Below are positions 6,816 through 16,560 of a stretch of DNA of 64,000 bases, one piece after another (the stretch's first letter is position 1; each line of letters opens with the position of its first letter). Source of the DNA: DASCOT01 sp965197275. GTDB taxonomy: Bacteria; Acidobacteriota; UBA890; WLXD01. Where the stretch lies: contig CBDAMQ010000024.1 in assembly GCA_965197275.1 (NCBI GenBank), positions 62,001-126,000 of the forward strand. The letters run 5' to 3'. Under the pieces are notes generated by a model. It searched no databases and was not told the DNA's origin. It was given only the letters and a program-made list of their open reading frames with translations. Position numbers and translations under genes: made by a program.

Positions 6816-9659
6816 TTGTTCGCCCCCTGGGGCGCCGCTAAGGTCGCTCGAGTACCCGCGAGCCCCGAGGTCCGCTTGGCCACACCCAGGCACGACAACC
6901 CAATCAGCTTGTTGCCGGCAGGTCGCGTGGTCGCCGCAATCTCGGCTTTGTTTGCCGTTCTGACGCTGTTGTTCACCTATCCGATTTGGACCTCGCCGGA
7001 TTCGACTCTGCCGGGGCTCGGTGACGAGCGGCATCAAGCCTGGGTAATGGCCTGGGACGCGCACGCGCTGCGTGAGGACCCGGCCCGGTTGTTCGACACC
7101 AACACGTTCTATCCACGCCAGAACACGCTAGCGCTGTCCGAGAACCTGCTGGCGACTGCGGTGCTGGTGGCGCCGATCAACTGGGCTGGGCACCCGATCC
7201 TGGCATACAACGTCGCCCTCCTGGCGTCCTTTTTTCTCAGCGGTCTTGGCATGTCGCTGTGGGCACGGCACCTGACGGCGAGCACGGCAGCCGGGGTGTT
7301 CGCGGGGGTGCTGTGGACCTTCGCGCCGGTGAAGTTCGGACAGCTGGCCCACCTGCAGATGCTCAGCGGCCAATGGGTGCCGTTCGCGCTTCTGGCGGTG
7401 GCCTGCTACGTCGAGACCCTGAGGCTCCGGTACGTTGTCGGAGCTGCGGTGCTCTACTGCCTGCAGTTTCTCGCCTCGCTGTCACACGGGCTAATGCTGC
7501 TACCGTGTCTGGCGTTGTACGCGTTGAGTGGTCTGGGAATGCGATCGCGGCGCGATGTGAGGCGGTTCGCACCTCGTCTGTTGCGCGATTTTTCGATCGC
7601 CGGCGTCTTGTCGGCCCTGATCCTCGTGCCGGTGCTGGCGCCCTATCTCCAGGCGCGGTCGGAGGGAGGGCTTGGCCACGAAGTCGAGGTGTTGGTCGCT
7701 CTGTCGGCGCGGCCGACATCGTTCATTTCGCCGTCCGGCTTCAACCGTGCCGGATACATGCAACCGCTGTCGCAGGCCTACACCACGGCAGAAGGCAACC
7801 TGTTCCCGGGAATAGCGGTCTATCTCCTGCTGTTGTTGGGGGCAGTGTGGCTGTTGCCCAAAGCCTGGCGGGGTGAATGGCCGGGGCACGCCGTAAGCGC
7901 CGGCGCCGAAACGACGGGTATGGCTCCGAATTCCGCCGCAGCGCGTCGGCTGCGTAAAGGCGTCTGCTGGCTAACCGGCGGTCTGCTAGCGATGCACTTC
8001 GGTAGCATCCTGTTGGCCGAGTGGACCGCCAGACCTCTGGCGGCAGAGTGGTTGCTGGCGACCGCCCGTTGGGTACACCCGACGCTGTGGGTGGGGCTGA
8101 GCGCCACTGTAGGTCTGGCCCTGTGGCGGTGGACCACGCCGAATGCGGCGCGCCCTGCGCGGGCCTTCATGATGGTGACGTATCTGTCGCTGATCACCTA
8201 CTTGCTTGCCTACGGGCCGATTGTCCAGGCCGGCCAGTTGGACCTCGGAAACGGTCCGTATTGGGTCCTCTATCAGGCATTCGCGCCGTACGAGGCGATG
8301 CGATCGATCGCCCGCTTCGGCATTTACTGGATGCTGTTCGTCGCCGCGTATTGCGGCCTCGTTCTCCAGGCAGGCCTGGCGCAGCTGTCATCGTCTGGCC
8401 GTTCGCGGCTCGGTCGCCGACGGTCCGCCGCGGTGACGGTGATGATGATCGCCGTGGTAGGGGTGGAGTACCGCGTTGCCCCGCTGCCTTCGTTGCCTGT
8501 TGACGCGGGCGCGAATCCGGTGGATCACTGGCTCGCCAGACAGCCCGAGGACACGACCGTGCTGCATGTCCCGGTCATGCCCCTTGGGGCGCAGGGGAAT
8601 CAGGGCGTCTATCTGCTCGGCTCTACCCTGCACTGGAGGCGCATGGTCAACGGCTACGCCAGTTTTCTCCCGCCAGAGTTCGTGCGGCTAGCGAACACGA
8701 AAGACCATTCCGACTTCTTCCAGCTGCTGCGTGCCTACTACCCACTGCTCGACTATGTGGTCGTGCACGGAGACAAGATACCGGCTGACGAGTCCGAGAA
8801 GCTGCAGTCGCGGATGCTCAACGACGATCTGAACGTCGACCTGGTCACACGTTTGGGCGACGTGCTGGTTTTTCGCCCGAAGCTCGACTGGGACCGGGGA
8901 GTGGATATCCTGCGGCGTTTCCCTCCGGCAGATCTCGATCGCATGACGATGCATGTGCAGGCTCGTGTCCGGACGGCGATGGCCGATCGGTCGGCCATGC
9001 TCGATGTGCGTTGGGGAAACCGACGCACCCAACGCGAAGCTCTCACCGAGGAGTGGGCTGACGTTGCGGTTATGGTCCCGACGGTCCTCGAAACCGGCAA
9101 CGACGACACAGTGCATGTCCGATTCCAAAGCGCTTACTCGCTGACCCCGCAGGCCGCGGCACGCGCCGTCGGCGCGACCGGCCGCGAGATCCGCGCCGAC
9201 GTGTTCCTCGACGTGCAGGCGGACGAGACCCGTCTGGCGATCAACGACACCTGGGAGGCGATAGGCTCCGGCGGCGGATGGCAACTGTATACGCTCACCG
9301 ATTCCGCAGGTCGGTTGAGGCGAGACTGGCCGTCAGGACCTGGCGTAACGTCTCGCGAGCTGCGTCGGATGGTCGACGCGTTGGAGCCCGGAGTGGTGGT
9401 CGCCATTGGCGCTAGCGTTCCACGAGCGCGAAGGCTGGTCGCCGACGAGATTCATGCACTGTCAGCGGTCGGCGTGGCGCCTCCGGCGGATCAGTTACGG
9501 ACCCTGGCCGTGATCGGCGTGGCGGGTGCCGAACCAGGGTCGGCGCCTCTGGAGACGCGGGGATTGCGGTCGACAGTCCGAGTCGGCACGAGCGACCCGA
9601 GGCCGGAGATCCAGCTACGACGGATTCGGCTCGAGCCCGAGGGGCCACGGTCACCGTAG
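6816..9659 (+). CDS. Large polytopic membrane protein, GT-C glycosyltransferase-like
   Basis: The open frame codes for 947 residues. About a dozen hydrophobic segments fill roughly residues 30-560, followed by a soluble C-terminal half. After the first membrane segment comes an acidic loop (LPGLGDERHQAWVMAWD), the position where GT-C lipid-linked-sugar glycosyltransferases and YfhO-like proteins carry their catalytic Asp/Glu. I infer a GT-C-fold glycosyltransferase or relative acting on the periplasmic face; the donor and acceptor are unknown. The TTG at 6816 gives the longest frame but has no good ribosome site. Later GTG/TTG codons before the first membrane helix are equally possible starts. 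Confidence 0.65.
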   Translation: MFAPWGAAKVARVPASPEVRLATPRHDNPISLLPAGRVVAAISALFAVLTLLFTYPIWTSPDSTLPGLGDERHQAWVMAWDAHALREDPARLFDTNTFYPRQNTLALSENLLATAVLVAPINWAGHPILAYNVALLASFFLSGLGMSLWARHLTASTAAGVFAGVLWTFAPVKFGQLAHLQMLSGQWVPFALLAVACYVETLRLRYVVGAAVLYCLQFLASLSHGLMLLPCLALYALSGLGMRSRRDVRRFAPRLLRDFSIAGVLSALILVPVLAPYLQARSEGGLGHEVEVLVALSARPTSFISPSGFNRAGYMQPLSQAYTTAEGNLFPGIAVYLLLLLGAVWLLPKAWRGEWPGHAVSAGAETTGMAPNSAAARRLRKGVCWLTGGLLAMHFGSILLAEWTARPLAAEWLLATARWVHPTLWVGLSATVGLALWRWTTPNAARPARAFMMVTYLSLITYLLAYGPIVQAGQLDLGNGPYWVLYQAFAPYEAMRSIARFGIYWMLFVAAYCGLVLQAGLAQLSSSGRSRLGRRRSAAVTVMMIAVVGVEYRVAPLPSLPVDAGANPVDHWLARQPEDTTVLHVPVMPLGAQGNQGVYLLGSTLHWRRMVNGYASFLPPEFVRLANTKDHSDFFQLLRAYYPLLDYVVVHGDKIPADESEKLQSRMLNDDLNVDLVTRLGDVLVFRPKLDWDRGVDILRRFPPADLDRMTMHVQARVRTAMADRSAMLDVRWGNRRTQREALTEEWADVAVMVPTVLETGNDDTVHVRFQSAYSLTPQAAARAVGATGREIRADVFLDVQADETRLAINDTWEAIGSGGGWQLYTLTDSAGRLRRDWPSGPGVTSRELRRMVDALEPGVVVAIGASVPRARRLVADEIHALSAVGVAPPADQLRTLAVIGVAGAEPGSAPLETRGLRSTVRVGTSDPRPEIQLRRIRLEPEGPRSP

Positions 9660-9754
9660 AGGAGGAGCACCCAAGTCGCCGGCTCGGTGGGCGGCAAGGC
9701 TTGTGCTAAGTTGCTCGGTCGGCGCCCGTTGGTTCGGTAGGAAATCCTGACCGG

Positions 9755-11548
9755 CTAGCGCTTTGGCAGGTAGAGGTCGGTCAGCGTTCCCTCGACCGCC
9801 TCGGCTGCGAAGGCCAGCGTTTCCGACAGCGTCGGGTGCGGATGAATCGTGAGGCCGATATCGGTGGCGTTGGCCCCCATCTCGATGGCGAGGGCAGCCT
9901 CGGCGATCAGGTCTCCGGCATGGGCTCCCACGAACCCGGCGCCGAGGAGGCGACCGTTCTCGGCATCGAAGAGGAGCTTGGTCAGGCCTTCAGGCCGGCC
10001 CAGCCCCTGGGCCCGGCCGCTCGCTCCCCAGGGGATGCGTCCCTTCTCCACCCCGATGTTCTGCGCCGCGGCCTCTTCTTCAGTGAGTCCTACCCAGGCC
10101 ACCTCCGGATCGGTATAGGCGACAGAGGGGATCACGGTGGCATCGAACGCACTTGCCTTGCCCGCAATCACTTCGGCTGCGACCTTCCCCTCGTGGGTCG
10201 CTTTGTGCGCCAGCATGGGCTCACCGGCAATATCGCCGATGGCGAAAATGTGCCGCACGTTGGTGCGTTGCTGCAAATCGGTGGAGATAAAGCCACGGGC
10301 ATCGACGTGAACGCCGGCCGCTTCCGCACCGAGCAGGTCGCCGTTCGGTCGCCGACCCACAGCCACCATTACCCCCTGGAAGGTGTCGGTCTCCGGTGCC
10401 TTCGGCCCCTCCATCGTCACCTTGAGCCCGCGCTTCAGCGATTTTATTCCGGTCACCTTGGTGGCCGTGAAGATGTTCTCGTAACGTGCCTTGATCCGTC
10501 GTTCGAGCAAACGTACGAGGTCGCGGTCGGCGCCGGGCATCAGGCCATCGGCAAGCTCGACTACCGTGACCTTGCTTCCCAGCGAGGCGTAAACCTGCGC
10601 CATCTCCAGACCGATGATGCCACCACCAACGACCAGCAACCGTTTTGGAACGTGGTTGAAACGGATGGCCTCGTTCGACGTCCACAGCCGATCGTCGTCC
10701 TCCGGGAATCCTGCAAGCATGACCGGTCGCGAGCCGGCGGCGATTATGGCGCTGCGGAAGGCCAGCGTCCGCTTTGGCGCGTCGATCGACAGCGTGTGCG
10801 CTCCGGTAAAGCTGGCTCGTCCCTGAATCACTTCGACGTTGCGCTTCTTGGCGAGCTGCACCAGCCCTCCGGTGAGCCCAGCGACGACGCCGTCCTTCCA
10901 GGCCGCCAGAGCGGCAAGGTCGATCTTCGGCGCTCCGAAGTCGATGCCGCGCTGCTTGAAGTCCGCCACTTCGTCGATGAGCGCCGCAGCGTGCAGCATG
11001 GCCTTTGACGGTATGCAGCCGACGTTAAGGCACACACCACCGAGGCTCGCGAAGCGCTCGACAAGCACCACCTGCAACCCGAGATCGGCGGCGCGAAACG
11101 CCGCCGTGTAACCGCCGGGGCCGGAGCCGATCACCACGACCTCCGCCTGGATGTCGGCATCCGGCAACGGCCGTCCCCTGGACGCCGCGCCTGGCGAGGT
11201 CGACGCCCGCGGCGGCGGGGGAGGAGAAGCCTGCTCCGGCTCCGGAGCAGCGGGCTGTTCGCGGACCCGGGCTGCCGGTGGCTCAGACGGGGTCTCGGTG
11301 CCGTCGCTCGGTTCGATAGTGGCTACCGCGGATCCCTCGGAGACCGCGTCTCCGATAGCCACGTGCAGGGTGCGCACCGTGCCGCTTACCGGGGCCGGGA
11401 TCTCGAGGCTGGCCTTGTCGCTCTCGAGCGTGATCAACGATTCTTCCGTTTCCACGACACTCCCCGGCTGCACCAACAGCTCGGTGACTTCGACGCTTTC
11501 GAAGTCGCCGATGTCGGGCACCAAAACCTCGATCAGAGCACTCGTCAT
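9755..11548 (-). CDS. lpdA: Dihydrolipoyl dehydrogenase (E3) with N-terminal lipoyl domain
   Basis: The 597-residue protein has a lipoyl domain at 1-80 (Lys45 in ESDKAS is the lipoylation site) and a proline/alanine-rich linker (about 85-130). The flavoprotein disulfide reductase follows: FAD motif GSGPGG at 141-146, redox pair Cys173/Cys178 (GGVCLNVGC), and the C-terminal HPHPTLSE motif with the catalytic His-Glu. It reoxidises dihydrolipoamide on E2, passing electrons to NAD. It is the last gene of aceE-aceF-lpd, as in many proteobacteria with the fused lipoyl E3. Its lipoyl domain closely resembles that of the neighbouring E2, which suggests domain duplication. Confidence 0.95.
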   Translation of the reverse strand: MTSALIEVLVPDIGDFESVEVTELLVQPGSVVETEESLITLESDKASLEIPAPVSGTVRTLHVAIGDAVSEGSAVATIEPSDGTETPSEPPAARVREQPAAPEPEQASPPPPPRASTSPGAASRGRPLPDADIQAEVVVIGSGPGGYTAAFRAADLGLQVVLVERFASLGGVCLNVGCIPSKAMLHAAALIDEVADFKQRGIDFGAPKIDLAALAAWKDGVVAGLTGGLVQLAKKRNVEVIQGRASFTGAHTLSIDAPKRTLAFRSAIIAAGSRPVMLAGFPEDDDRLWTSNEAIRFNHVPKRLLVVGGGIIGLEMAQVYASLGSKVTVVELADGLMPGADRDLVRLLERRIKARYENIFTATKVTGIKSLKRGLKVTMEGPKAPETDTFQGVMVAVGRRPNGDLLGAEAAGVHVDARGFISTDLQQRTNVRHIFAIGDIAGEPMLAHKATHEGKVAAEVIAGKASAFDATVIPSVAYTDPEVAWVGLTEEEAAAQNIGVEKGRIPWGASGRAQGLGRPEGLTKLLFDAENGRLLGAGFVGAHAGDLIAEAALAIEMGANATDIGLTIHPHPTLSETLAFAAEAVEGTLTDLYLPKR

Positions 11549-11672
11549 GGGTTGCGCGCGGATTCTGCGTCGTTTGTCGTCAACGATGGGGTAACCATCG
11601 CCTCCTCCTCTCTCCTGGCCTGCGCCTCGGAAAAACCGGTCGCCAGACCCACCACACTTTCACCACGGCCTG

Positions 11673-12944
11673 CTAGAGCAACATGCTACGGATGTCCGAC
11701 AGCACGCCCGCCAAGTAGGTGGTGAACCGGGCGGCGGCAGCGCCGTCGATGACCCGATGGTCGTATGAAAGGGACAGCGGCAGCATGAGACGCGGCACGA
11801 ATTGCCCGTCCTGCCAGACCGGCTGCATCCGGGCTCGTGAGACGCCGAGAATGGCGACCTCGGGAGCGTTGACGATCGGAGTGAAGGCCGTGCCGCCGAT
11901 GCCGCCGAGACTGGAGATCGTGAAGCTGGCTCCCTGGATGTCCGTCGGTGTGAGCTTCCCGTTCCGGGCTCGCGAGCTCACTTCGGCGAGTTCCTCGGCG
12001 AGCTGAAAGACACGCTTCTGGTCGGCATCGCGGATCACCGGCACCACGAGGCCCTTGGGCGTGTCAACGGCCACTCCCACGTGCGTGTAGCGCTTGGCGA
12101 CCAGGCTACCGCCGGCGGGATCGAGCGACGAATTGAGGCGCGGGAACTTGCGCAATGCAGCGGCTGCCGCGGCAATCATGAAGCTCACGAACGTGAGCTT
12201 GAATCCCAGCTCTTCGGCTTCGGCCTTGTGCGCCTTGCGGAAGGCCTCAAGCTCGGTGATGTCGGCTTCGTCGAACTGAGTGACGTGAGGCACATGCAGC
12301 CAGGACCGGTGCAGGTTGTCGCCCATGAGGCGCTGGATCCGCGTCAGCGGCTGCAGCTCGACCTCGCCGAACTGTGTGAAGTCGATCGCCGGCATAACCG
12401 GCAGCAAGGAGTCGGTAGTCGGGCGCCGAGCGCCGTGTTCGACGTCCGCCGACGTCAGCCGACCATCGCGCCCGCTGCCGGCCAGCGCCGAGATGTCCAC
12501 GCCGAGCTCGCGCGCCAGCTTGCGAGTCGATGGGCTTGCCCAGGGGATGGACTCCGGATCGATGGACTCGGCGATGATCGGGGTGGCGTGCTCGCGCGGC
12601 GGAGGTACGGGCGACACCATCTCCGGCTCGGGCGCTCTGGGCTCCTGGCGGAACGTCTTGAATGGATCTCCACCGGCCGGTCTTGCGTCCCCCGGGTCGG
12701 CTGTCAATGCCGTCAGCGTCAAGATAACGGTGCCTTCGGTGACGGTGTCGCCTACGCCCACTCGCAGTTCGGCGACCACCCCCGCCACCGGCGACGGCAC
12801 TTCCATGGAGGCCTTGTCGCTCTCGAGGGTGATCAGCGACTGATCTACGGAAACGGTGTCACCGGTCGCGACCAACAGCTCTACGACCTCGACGTCGTCG
12901 AAGTCGCCGATGTCCGGGACCTTGACCTCACGCATCTGAGCCAA
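11673..12944 (-). CDS. aceF: Pyruvate dehydrogenase E2, dihydrolipoamide acetyltransferase
   Basis: The 423-residue protein has one lipoyl domain (1-80, Lys44 in ESDKAS) and a flexible linker. A peripheral-subunit-binding domain (about 138-175, SPSTRKLARELG) precedes the catalytic acetyltransferase domain, which carries the active-site motif HRVIDG (His396, Asp400). It transfers the acetyl group from E1 to CoA and forms the core of the complex. E. coli AceF has three lipoyl domains; here only one is on E2, with another on E3. The gene lies 26 bp downstream of aceE and 124 bp upstream of lpd on the same strand. Confidence 0.95.
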   Translation of the reverse strand: MAQMREVKVPDIGDFDDVEVVELLVATGDTVSVDQSLITLESDKASMEVPSPVAGVVAELRVGVGDTVTEGTVILTLTALTADPGDARPAGGDPFKTFRQEPRAPEPEMVSPVPPPREHATPIIAESIDPESIPWASPSTRKLARELGVDISALAGSGRDGRLTSADVEHGARRPTTDSLLPVMPAIDFTQFGEVELQPLTRIQRLMGDNLHRSWLHVPHVTQFDEADITELEAFRKAHKAEAEELGFKLTFVSFMIAAAAAALRKFPRLNSSLDPAGGSLVAKRYTHVGVAVDTPKGLVVPVIRDADQKRVFQLAEELAEVSSRARNGKLTPTDIQGASFTISSLGGIGGTAFTPIVNAPEVAILGVSRARMQPVWQDGQFVPRLMLPLSLSYDHRVIDGAAAARFTTYLAGVLSDIRSMLL

Positions 12945-12970
12945 CTTCGTCTCCGTTATCGCTGTCGGTG

Positions 12971-15637
12971 CTACAGCGCTGCCGGGTCGGCAGCGTCCGG
13001 GTCGATGTCGTACTTCTTGATCGCCGCGACCACATCTGCCGGCTCGTAATCGCCGTCATCGGCGAGTGCTTTCAGCGCCGCGATGACGATGTGCCGACGA
13101 TCAACCTCGAAAAACGAGCGTAGCTTCGCGCGCGTGTCGCTGCGACCGAAGCCGTTGGTGCCCAGCGTGACGAAGCGGCGCTCCACGAACGGTCTGATCT
13201 GGCCCGCGAAGCTCTCCAGATAGTCGGTCGCGGCGACGACTGGCCCGGCCCGGTCGAGTAGCTGCTGCTGGACGAAACAAGTGCGGACCGGCGCCGCTGG
13301 GTGAAGGCGGTTCCAGCGTGCCACCCGCATACCGTCGCGACCAAGCTCGGTGAAGCTGGTGACACTCCAGACGTCCGCCTCGATCTCGAAATCGTCGCGC
13401 AACATCTTGGCGGCCGCCTCGACCTCGCGCAGGATGGCGCCGCTGCCCATCAGCTGCACTCGCGGTGTACCTTCGGCCGCTCGTAGTAAGTACATGCCGC
13501 GTACGATCCCCTCGGCGCCGTCCTGTGGCATTCCGGGATGCGGGTAGTTCTCGTTCATCAGGGTGACGTAGTAGAACGCCGCCTCGTTGTTGACGTACAT
13601 CGCCGACAAGCCATGCTGGATGATGACCGCGACTTCGTGGGCGTAGGTCGGGTCGTAGGCCCGGCAGGTGGGTATGGCCGAGGCCAGCACGTGGCTGTGG
13701 CCGTCGAGGTGTTGCAGCCCCTCGCCAGCAAGCGTGGTTCGTCCCGAGGTGGCACCGAGCAGGAAACCACGAGCCTGCATATCGGCTGCCGCCCAGGCCA
13801 GGTCACCAATGCGTTGCAGCCCGAACATGGAGTAGTAGATGTAGAACGGAAGCATCGAGATCCCATGGTTCACGTATGCCGTTGCAGCCGCTATCCATGA
13901 CGAGAACGCCCCGGCTTCGGTGATTCCTTCCTGCAGGATCTGGCCCGCCTGGTCCTCGCGGTAGTAGGCGAGCTGGTCACGGTCAGTGGGGGTGTACAGC
14001 TGCCCGTAGGGGGCGTAGATACCGACTTGCCTGAACAAGCCCTCCATACCGAAAGTACGGGCTTCGTCGGGCACGATGGGCACCACCCGCTCCCCGATAG
14101 CCTCGTTACGCAGGAGCGTCGACAGCATGCGCACGAAGACCATCGTGGTGGAGAACTCGCGATCGCCCGAAGGTCGCAGCTGTGCCCTGAAGGCCTCGAG
14201 CGCAGGAACTGCCAGCGGTTCGGTGATCGCGCGTCGAGTGGGAAACGGGCCGCCGAGCTCCGTACGGCGATCTCGAAGGTACTTGGCAGCGTCGTCCGGT
14301 AGGCTGACGTAGGGAAGATCGTCGACCTCGTCATCCGGGATCGGCAAGTGCAGCCAATCGCGGTAAGCACGGATGCCGTCGTCAGAGAGCTTCTTCTGCT
14401 GGTGCGTCGGGTTACGTGCTGCGGCCGTCCCCAGCCCGTAGCCCTTGATCGTCTTCGCCAGAACGATCGTCGGCTGGCCGCGGTGTGCCGCGGCGGCGGC
14501 GAAGGCCGCGTATACCTTACGCTCGTCGTGTCCGCCGCGGCGCGACGGCATAGCTGCTACCTCGGCGTCGCTCATGTGCTCTACCAGGCTGGCGAGCTCC
14601 GGATAACGACCGAAGAACTTCTCCCGCAGCAGCTTGCCAGTGCCGTCCGCGGCGTACGCTTGGTAGTCACCGTCGACGGCTTCCTCCATGCGACGAACGA
14701 GGATGTCCGCGTGAGGGCCAGTGAGCCACTCGTCCCACGCCGTTCCCCACAACACCTTGAGGACATTCCACCCGGCCCCGCGGAAAACGCCCTCGAGCTC
14801 GCGCACGATGCTGCCGTTACCGCGCACCGGGCCGTCCAGTCGCTGCAGATTGCAGTTGACCACGAAGATCAGATTGTCCAGTCCCTCGCGCGCCGCGACA
14901 GTGATCGCGCCTATTGATTCGGGCTCGTCCATCTCGCCGTCTCCGAGGAAGGCCCAGACTTTCCGATCGCCGGCAGGTACGAGGCCGCGGTTTTCCAGGT
15001 AGCGGAGGAACCGCGCCTGGTAGATCGCCATGATCGGGCCGAGGCCCATGGAGACGGTGGCGAATTGCCAGAAATCGCGCATCAACCAGGGGTGTGGATA
15101 CGACGAGAGCCCGCCGCCATCGACCTCGCGGCGGAACTTGTCCAGCTCGGCCTCGGTAAGGCGGCCTTCCAGGTAGGCACGCGCGTAAATACCGGGCGAG
15201 GAGTGACCCTGGAAGTACACCAGATCGCCTCCGTGCTCGTCGGTAGGAGCGCGGAAGAAGTGATTGAAGCCGACGTCGTAGAGCGCTTCGGCGGAGGCGT
15301 AGGTCGAGAGGTGGCCGCCGAGCTCCGACGCTTCGCGGTTCGCCCGCACCACCATCGCCATCGCGTTCCATCGCACGCAGGCCGAGATGCGCGCCTCTAG
15401 CTCTAGATCGCCCGGATACGACGGCTGGCGGTCTACTCCGATCGTGTTGGTGTAGCGCGACGGCAGCGTCGATACCTCGACGCCGTCGAGACGGGCACGA
15501 TCCGCCAGGCGGGCTAGGAGAAACCGGGCGCGATCGGGTCCGTCATGATGAAGAACGGCTTCGAGGCTCTCGATCCATTCGCGCGTCTCACGCGCGTCGA
15601 CTTCGGACAGAGGTCTGGGGCGGGTGGGCATCGCCAC
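12971..15637 (-). CDS. aceE: Pyruvate dehydrogenase E1, homodimeric type
   Basis: The 888 residues match the usual length of the single-chain E1 (AceE, about 885). The thiamine-diphosphate motif GDGEMDEPE is at 232-240 and ends with NCNLQ about 25 residues later. The N-terminal EWIESLEAVL and the RNPTHQQKK and GRTTLAGEGLQHLDGHS stretches are also characteristic. It decarboxylates pyruvate and reductively acetylates the lipoyl arm of E2. It is the first gene of the aceE-aceF-lpd operon; a promoter could lie in the 82-bp gap to the barrel-protein gene or upstream of that gene. No pdhR-like regulator is adjacent. Confidence 0.96.
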   Translation of the reverse strand: MAMPTRPRPLSEVDARETREWIESLEAVLHHDGPDRARFLLARLADRARLDGVEVSTLPSRYTNTIGVDRQPSYPGDLELEARISACVRWNAMAMVVRANREASELGGHLSTYASAEALYDVGFNHFFRAPTDEHGGDLVYFQGHSSPGIYARAYLEGRLTEAELDKFRREVDGGGLSSYPHPWLMRDFWQFATVSMGLGPIMAIYQARFLRYLENRGLVPAGDRKVWAFLGDGEMDEPESIGAITVAAREGLDNLIFVVNCNLQRLDGPVRGNGSIVRELEGVFRGAGWNVLKVLWGTAWDEWLTGPHADILVRRMEEAVDGDYQAYAADGTGKLLREKFFGRYPELASLVEHMSDAEVAAMPSRRGGHDERKVYAAFAAAAAHRGQPTIVLAKTIKGYGLGTAAARNPTHQQKKLSDDGIRAYRDWLHLPIPDDEVDDLPYVSLPDDAAKYLRDRRTELGGPFPTRRAITEPLAVPALEAFRAQLRPSGDREFSTTMVFVRMLSTLLRNEAIGERVVPIVPDEARTFGMEGLFRQVGIYAPYGQLYTPTDRDQLAYYREDQAGQILQEGITEAGAFSSWIAAATAYVNHGISMLPFYIYYSMFGLQRIGDLAWAAADMQARGFLLGATSGRTTLAGEGLQHLDGHSHVLASAIPTCRAYDPTYAHEVAVIIQHGLSAMYVNNEAAFYYVTLMNENYPHPGMPQDGAEGIVRGMYLLRAAEGTPRVQLMGSGAILREVEAAAKMLRDDFEIEADVWSVTSFTELGRDGMRVARWNRLHPAAPVRTCFVQQQLLDRAGPVVAATDYLESFAGQIRPFVERRFVTLGTNGFGRSDTRAKLRSFFEVDRRHIVIAALKALADDGDYEPADVVAAIKKYDIDPDAADPAAL

Positions 15638-15719
15638 CGATTCTACGACGGCATTGCGCCGACCGCCGGCCGGCTGGCGACCGGTCGCCCTGGTCGCCCG
15701 GCAGGTACGCGGTTGGGGC

Positions 15720-16307
15720 CTACTGCAGGATGCTGCCCGCGTGCAACACCAGGCCGAAGCTCAAACGATAATCGGTGCGCTTGATCTCGTTGAAGCGTGT
15801 CCGGACGATGCTCGGCTGCAAGAGCCGCACCCAGAGATTGTCCGACAGCCTCATGTCCAGATGAGCCTCGACGGCCCAGGTAAACTCGACGTTGTCGCTG
15901 ATCTCGAGGCCTGCGTCGCCGGTGTCGAATCGTCGCCAGCCGGCTCCGGCCAGCACGCGTACCCCGACCTCCGACGTATGAGCACGCCAGAGGACAGCGT
16001 GGGGTCCGCCGAGCAGGGTGTACTGGCGGAAGTTGAACTCCGGTACCCCGAAGATGTTCGCGCCTGCATCGACCGGTCCGTTGTGGTAGCTGCCGCTCAC
16101 AACGAAGCCGAAGCGGCGGTCCATGAAATACGTGTAGTCGGCTGCGAAGCCGTGCAGCGTGGCGCGATCTTGGTTCTCGCCTTGATTCAGGCGCAGGAGG
16201 GAATAGCCACCGAACAGCGCGGCCTCCTGGTCCTGCTGAGCCCAGGCGGGGTTGGCCAGCAGCGTCCCGGCAGCGGCCAGAACAGTCAGCATCAAGAGCT
16301 TCTTCAC
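15720..16307 (-). CDS. Small outer-membrane beta-barrel protein
   Basis: The 195-residue protein has a clean signal peptide (1-23, cut at AWA-Q). Alternating strands (GGYSLLRLNQ, FGFVVSGSYHNG and similar) and a final strand follow, as in 8-10-strand OmpA/OprF-like barrels (outer-membrane beta-barrel domain). No periplasmic peptidoglycan-binding domain is present. The function cannot be assigned. It is co-directional with aceE downstream and divergent from the ECF sigma gene; the shared upstream region is 16308-16560. Confidence 0.7.
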   Translation of the reverse strand: MKKLLMLTVLAAAGTLLANPAWAQQDQEAALFGGYSLLRLNQGENQDRATLHGFAADYTYFMDRRFGFVVSGSYHNGPVDAGANIFGVPEFNFRQYTLLGGPHAVLWRAHTSEVGVRVLAGAGWRRFDTGDAGLEISDNVEFTWAVEAHLDMRLSDNLWVRLLQPSIVRTRFNEIKRTDYRLSFGLVLHAGSILQ

Positions 16308-16560
16308 GTCAGCCTGCAGCGACTGCGAGTTGACGGGCTCGCTCCTGGGCGAGCCGGCCGTCCCTACAGCGGATCGAAATGCTCAATGTTCGAGATCAGG
16401 ACGCCGCGACGGGTCGCTCCCGCAAGTGGGCGGCTGTCAATGAGAATGGTAATCTCCCGATCCGGCGTGCCCGAACCCCTTTTTTCGTTCTGAGCAAGGA
16501 CTTCTGATCGCGAGGGAGCGGGTCGAAACCAAGCGACGACGAAAGGCAAAGGGTACGGAA

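Noticed and set aside
9836..11008. Plus-strand frame of 390 codons opposite lpdA
   Set aside because: It is the complement of an unmistakable dihydrolipoyl dehydrogenase; high G+C gives long antisense frames.
12081..13049. Plus-strand frame of 322 codons opposite aceF
   Set aside because: Shadow of the E2 gene, without family signature.
16364..16549. 61-codon minus-strand frame between the barrel and sigma genes
   Set aside because: No ribosome site or recognisable pattern, and it lies in the probable divergent promoter region.
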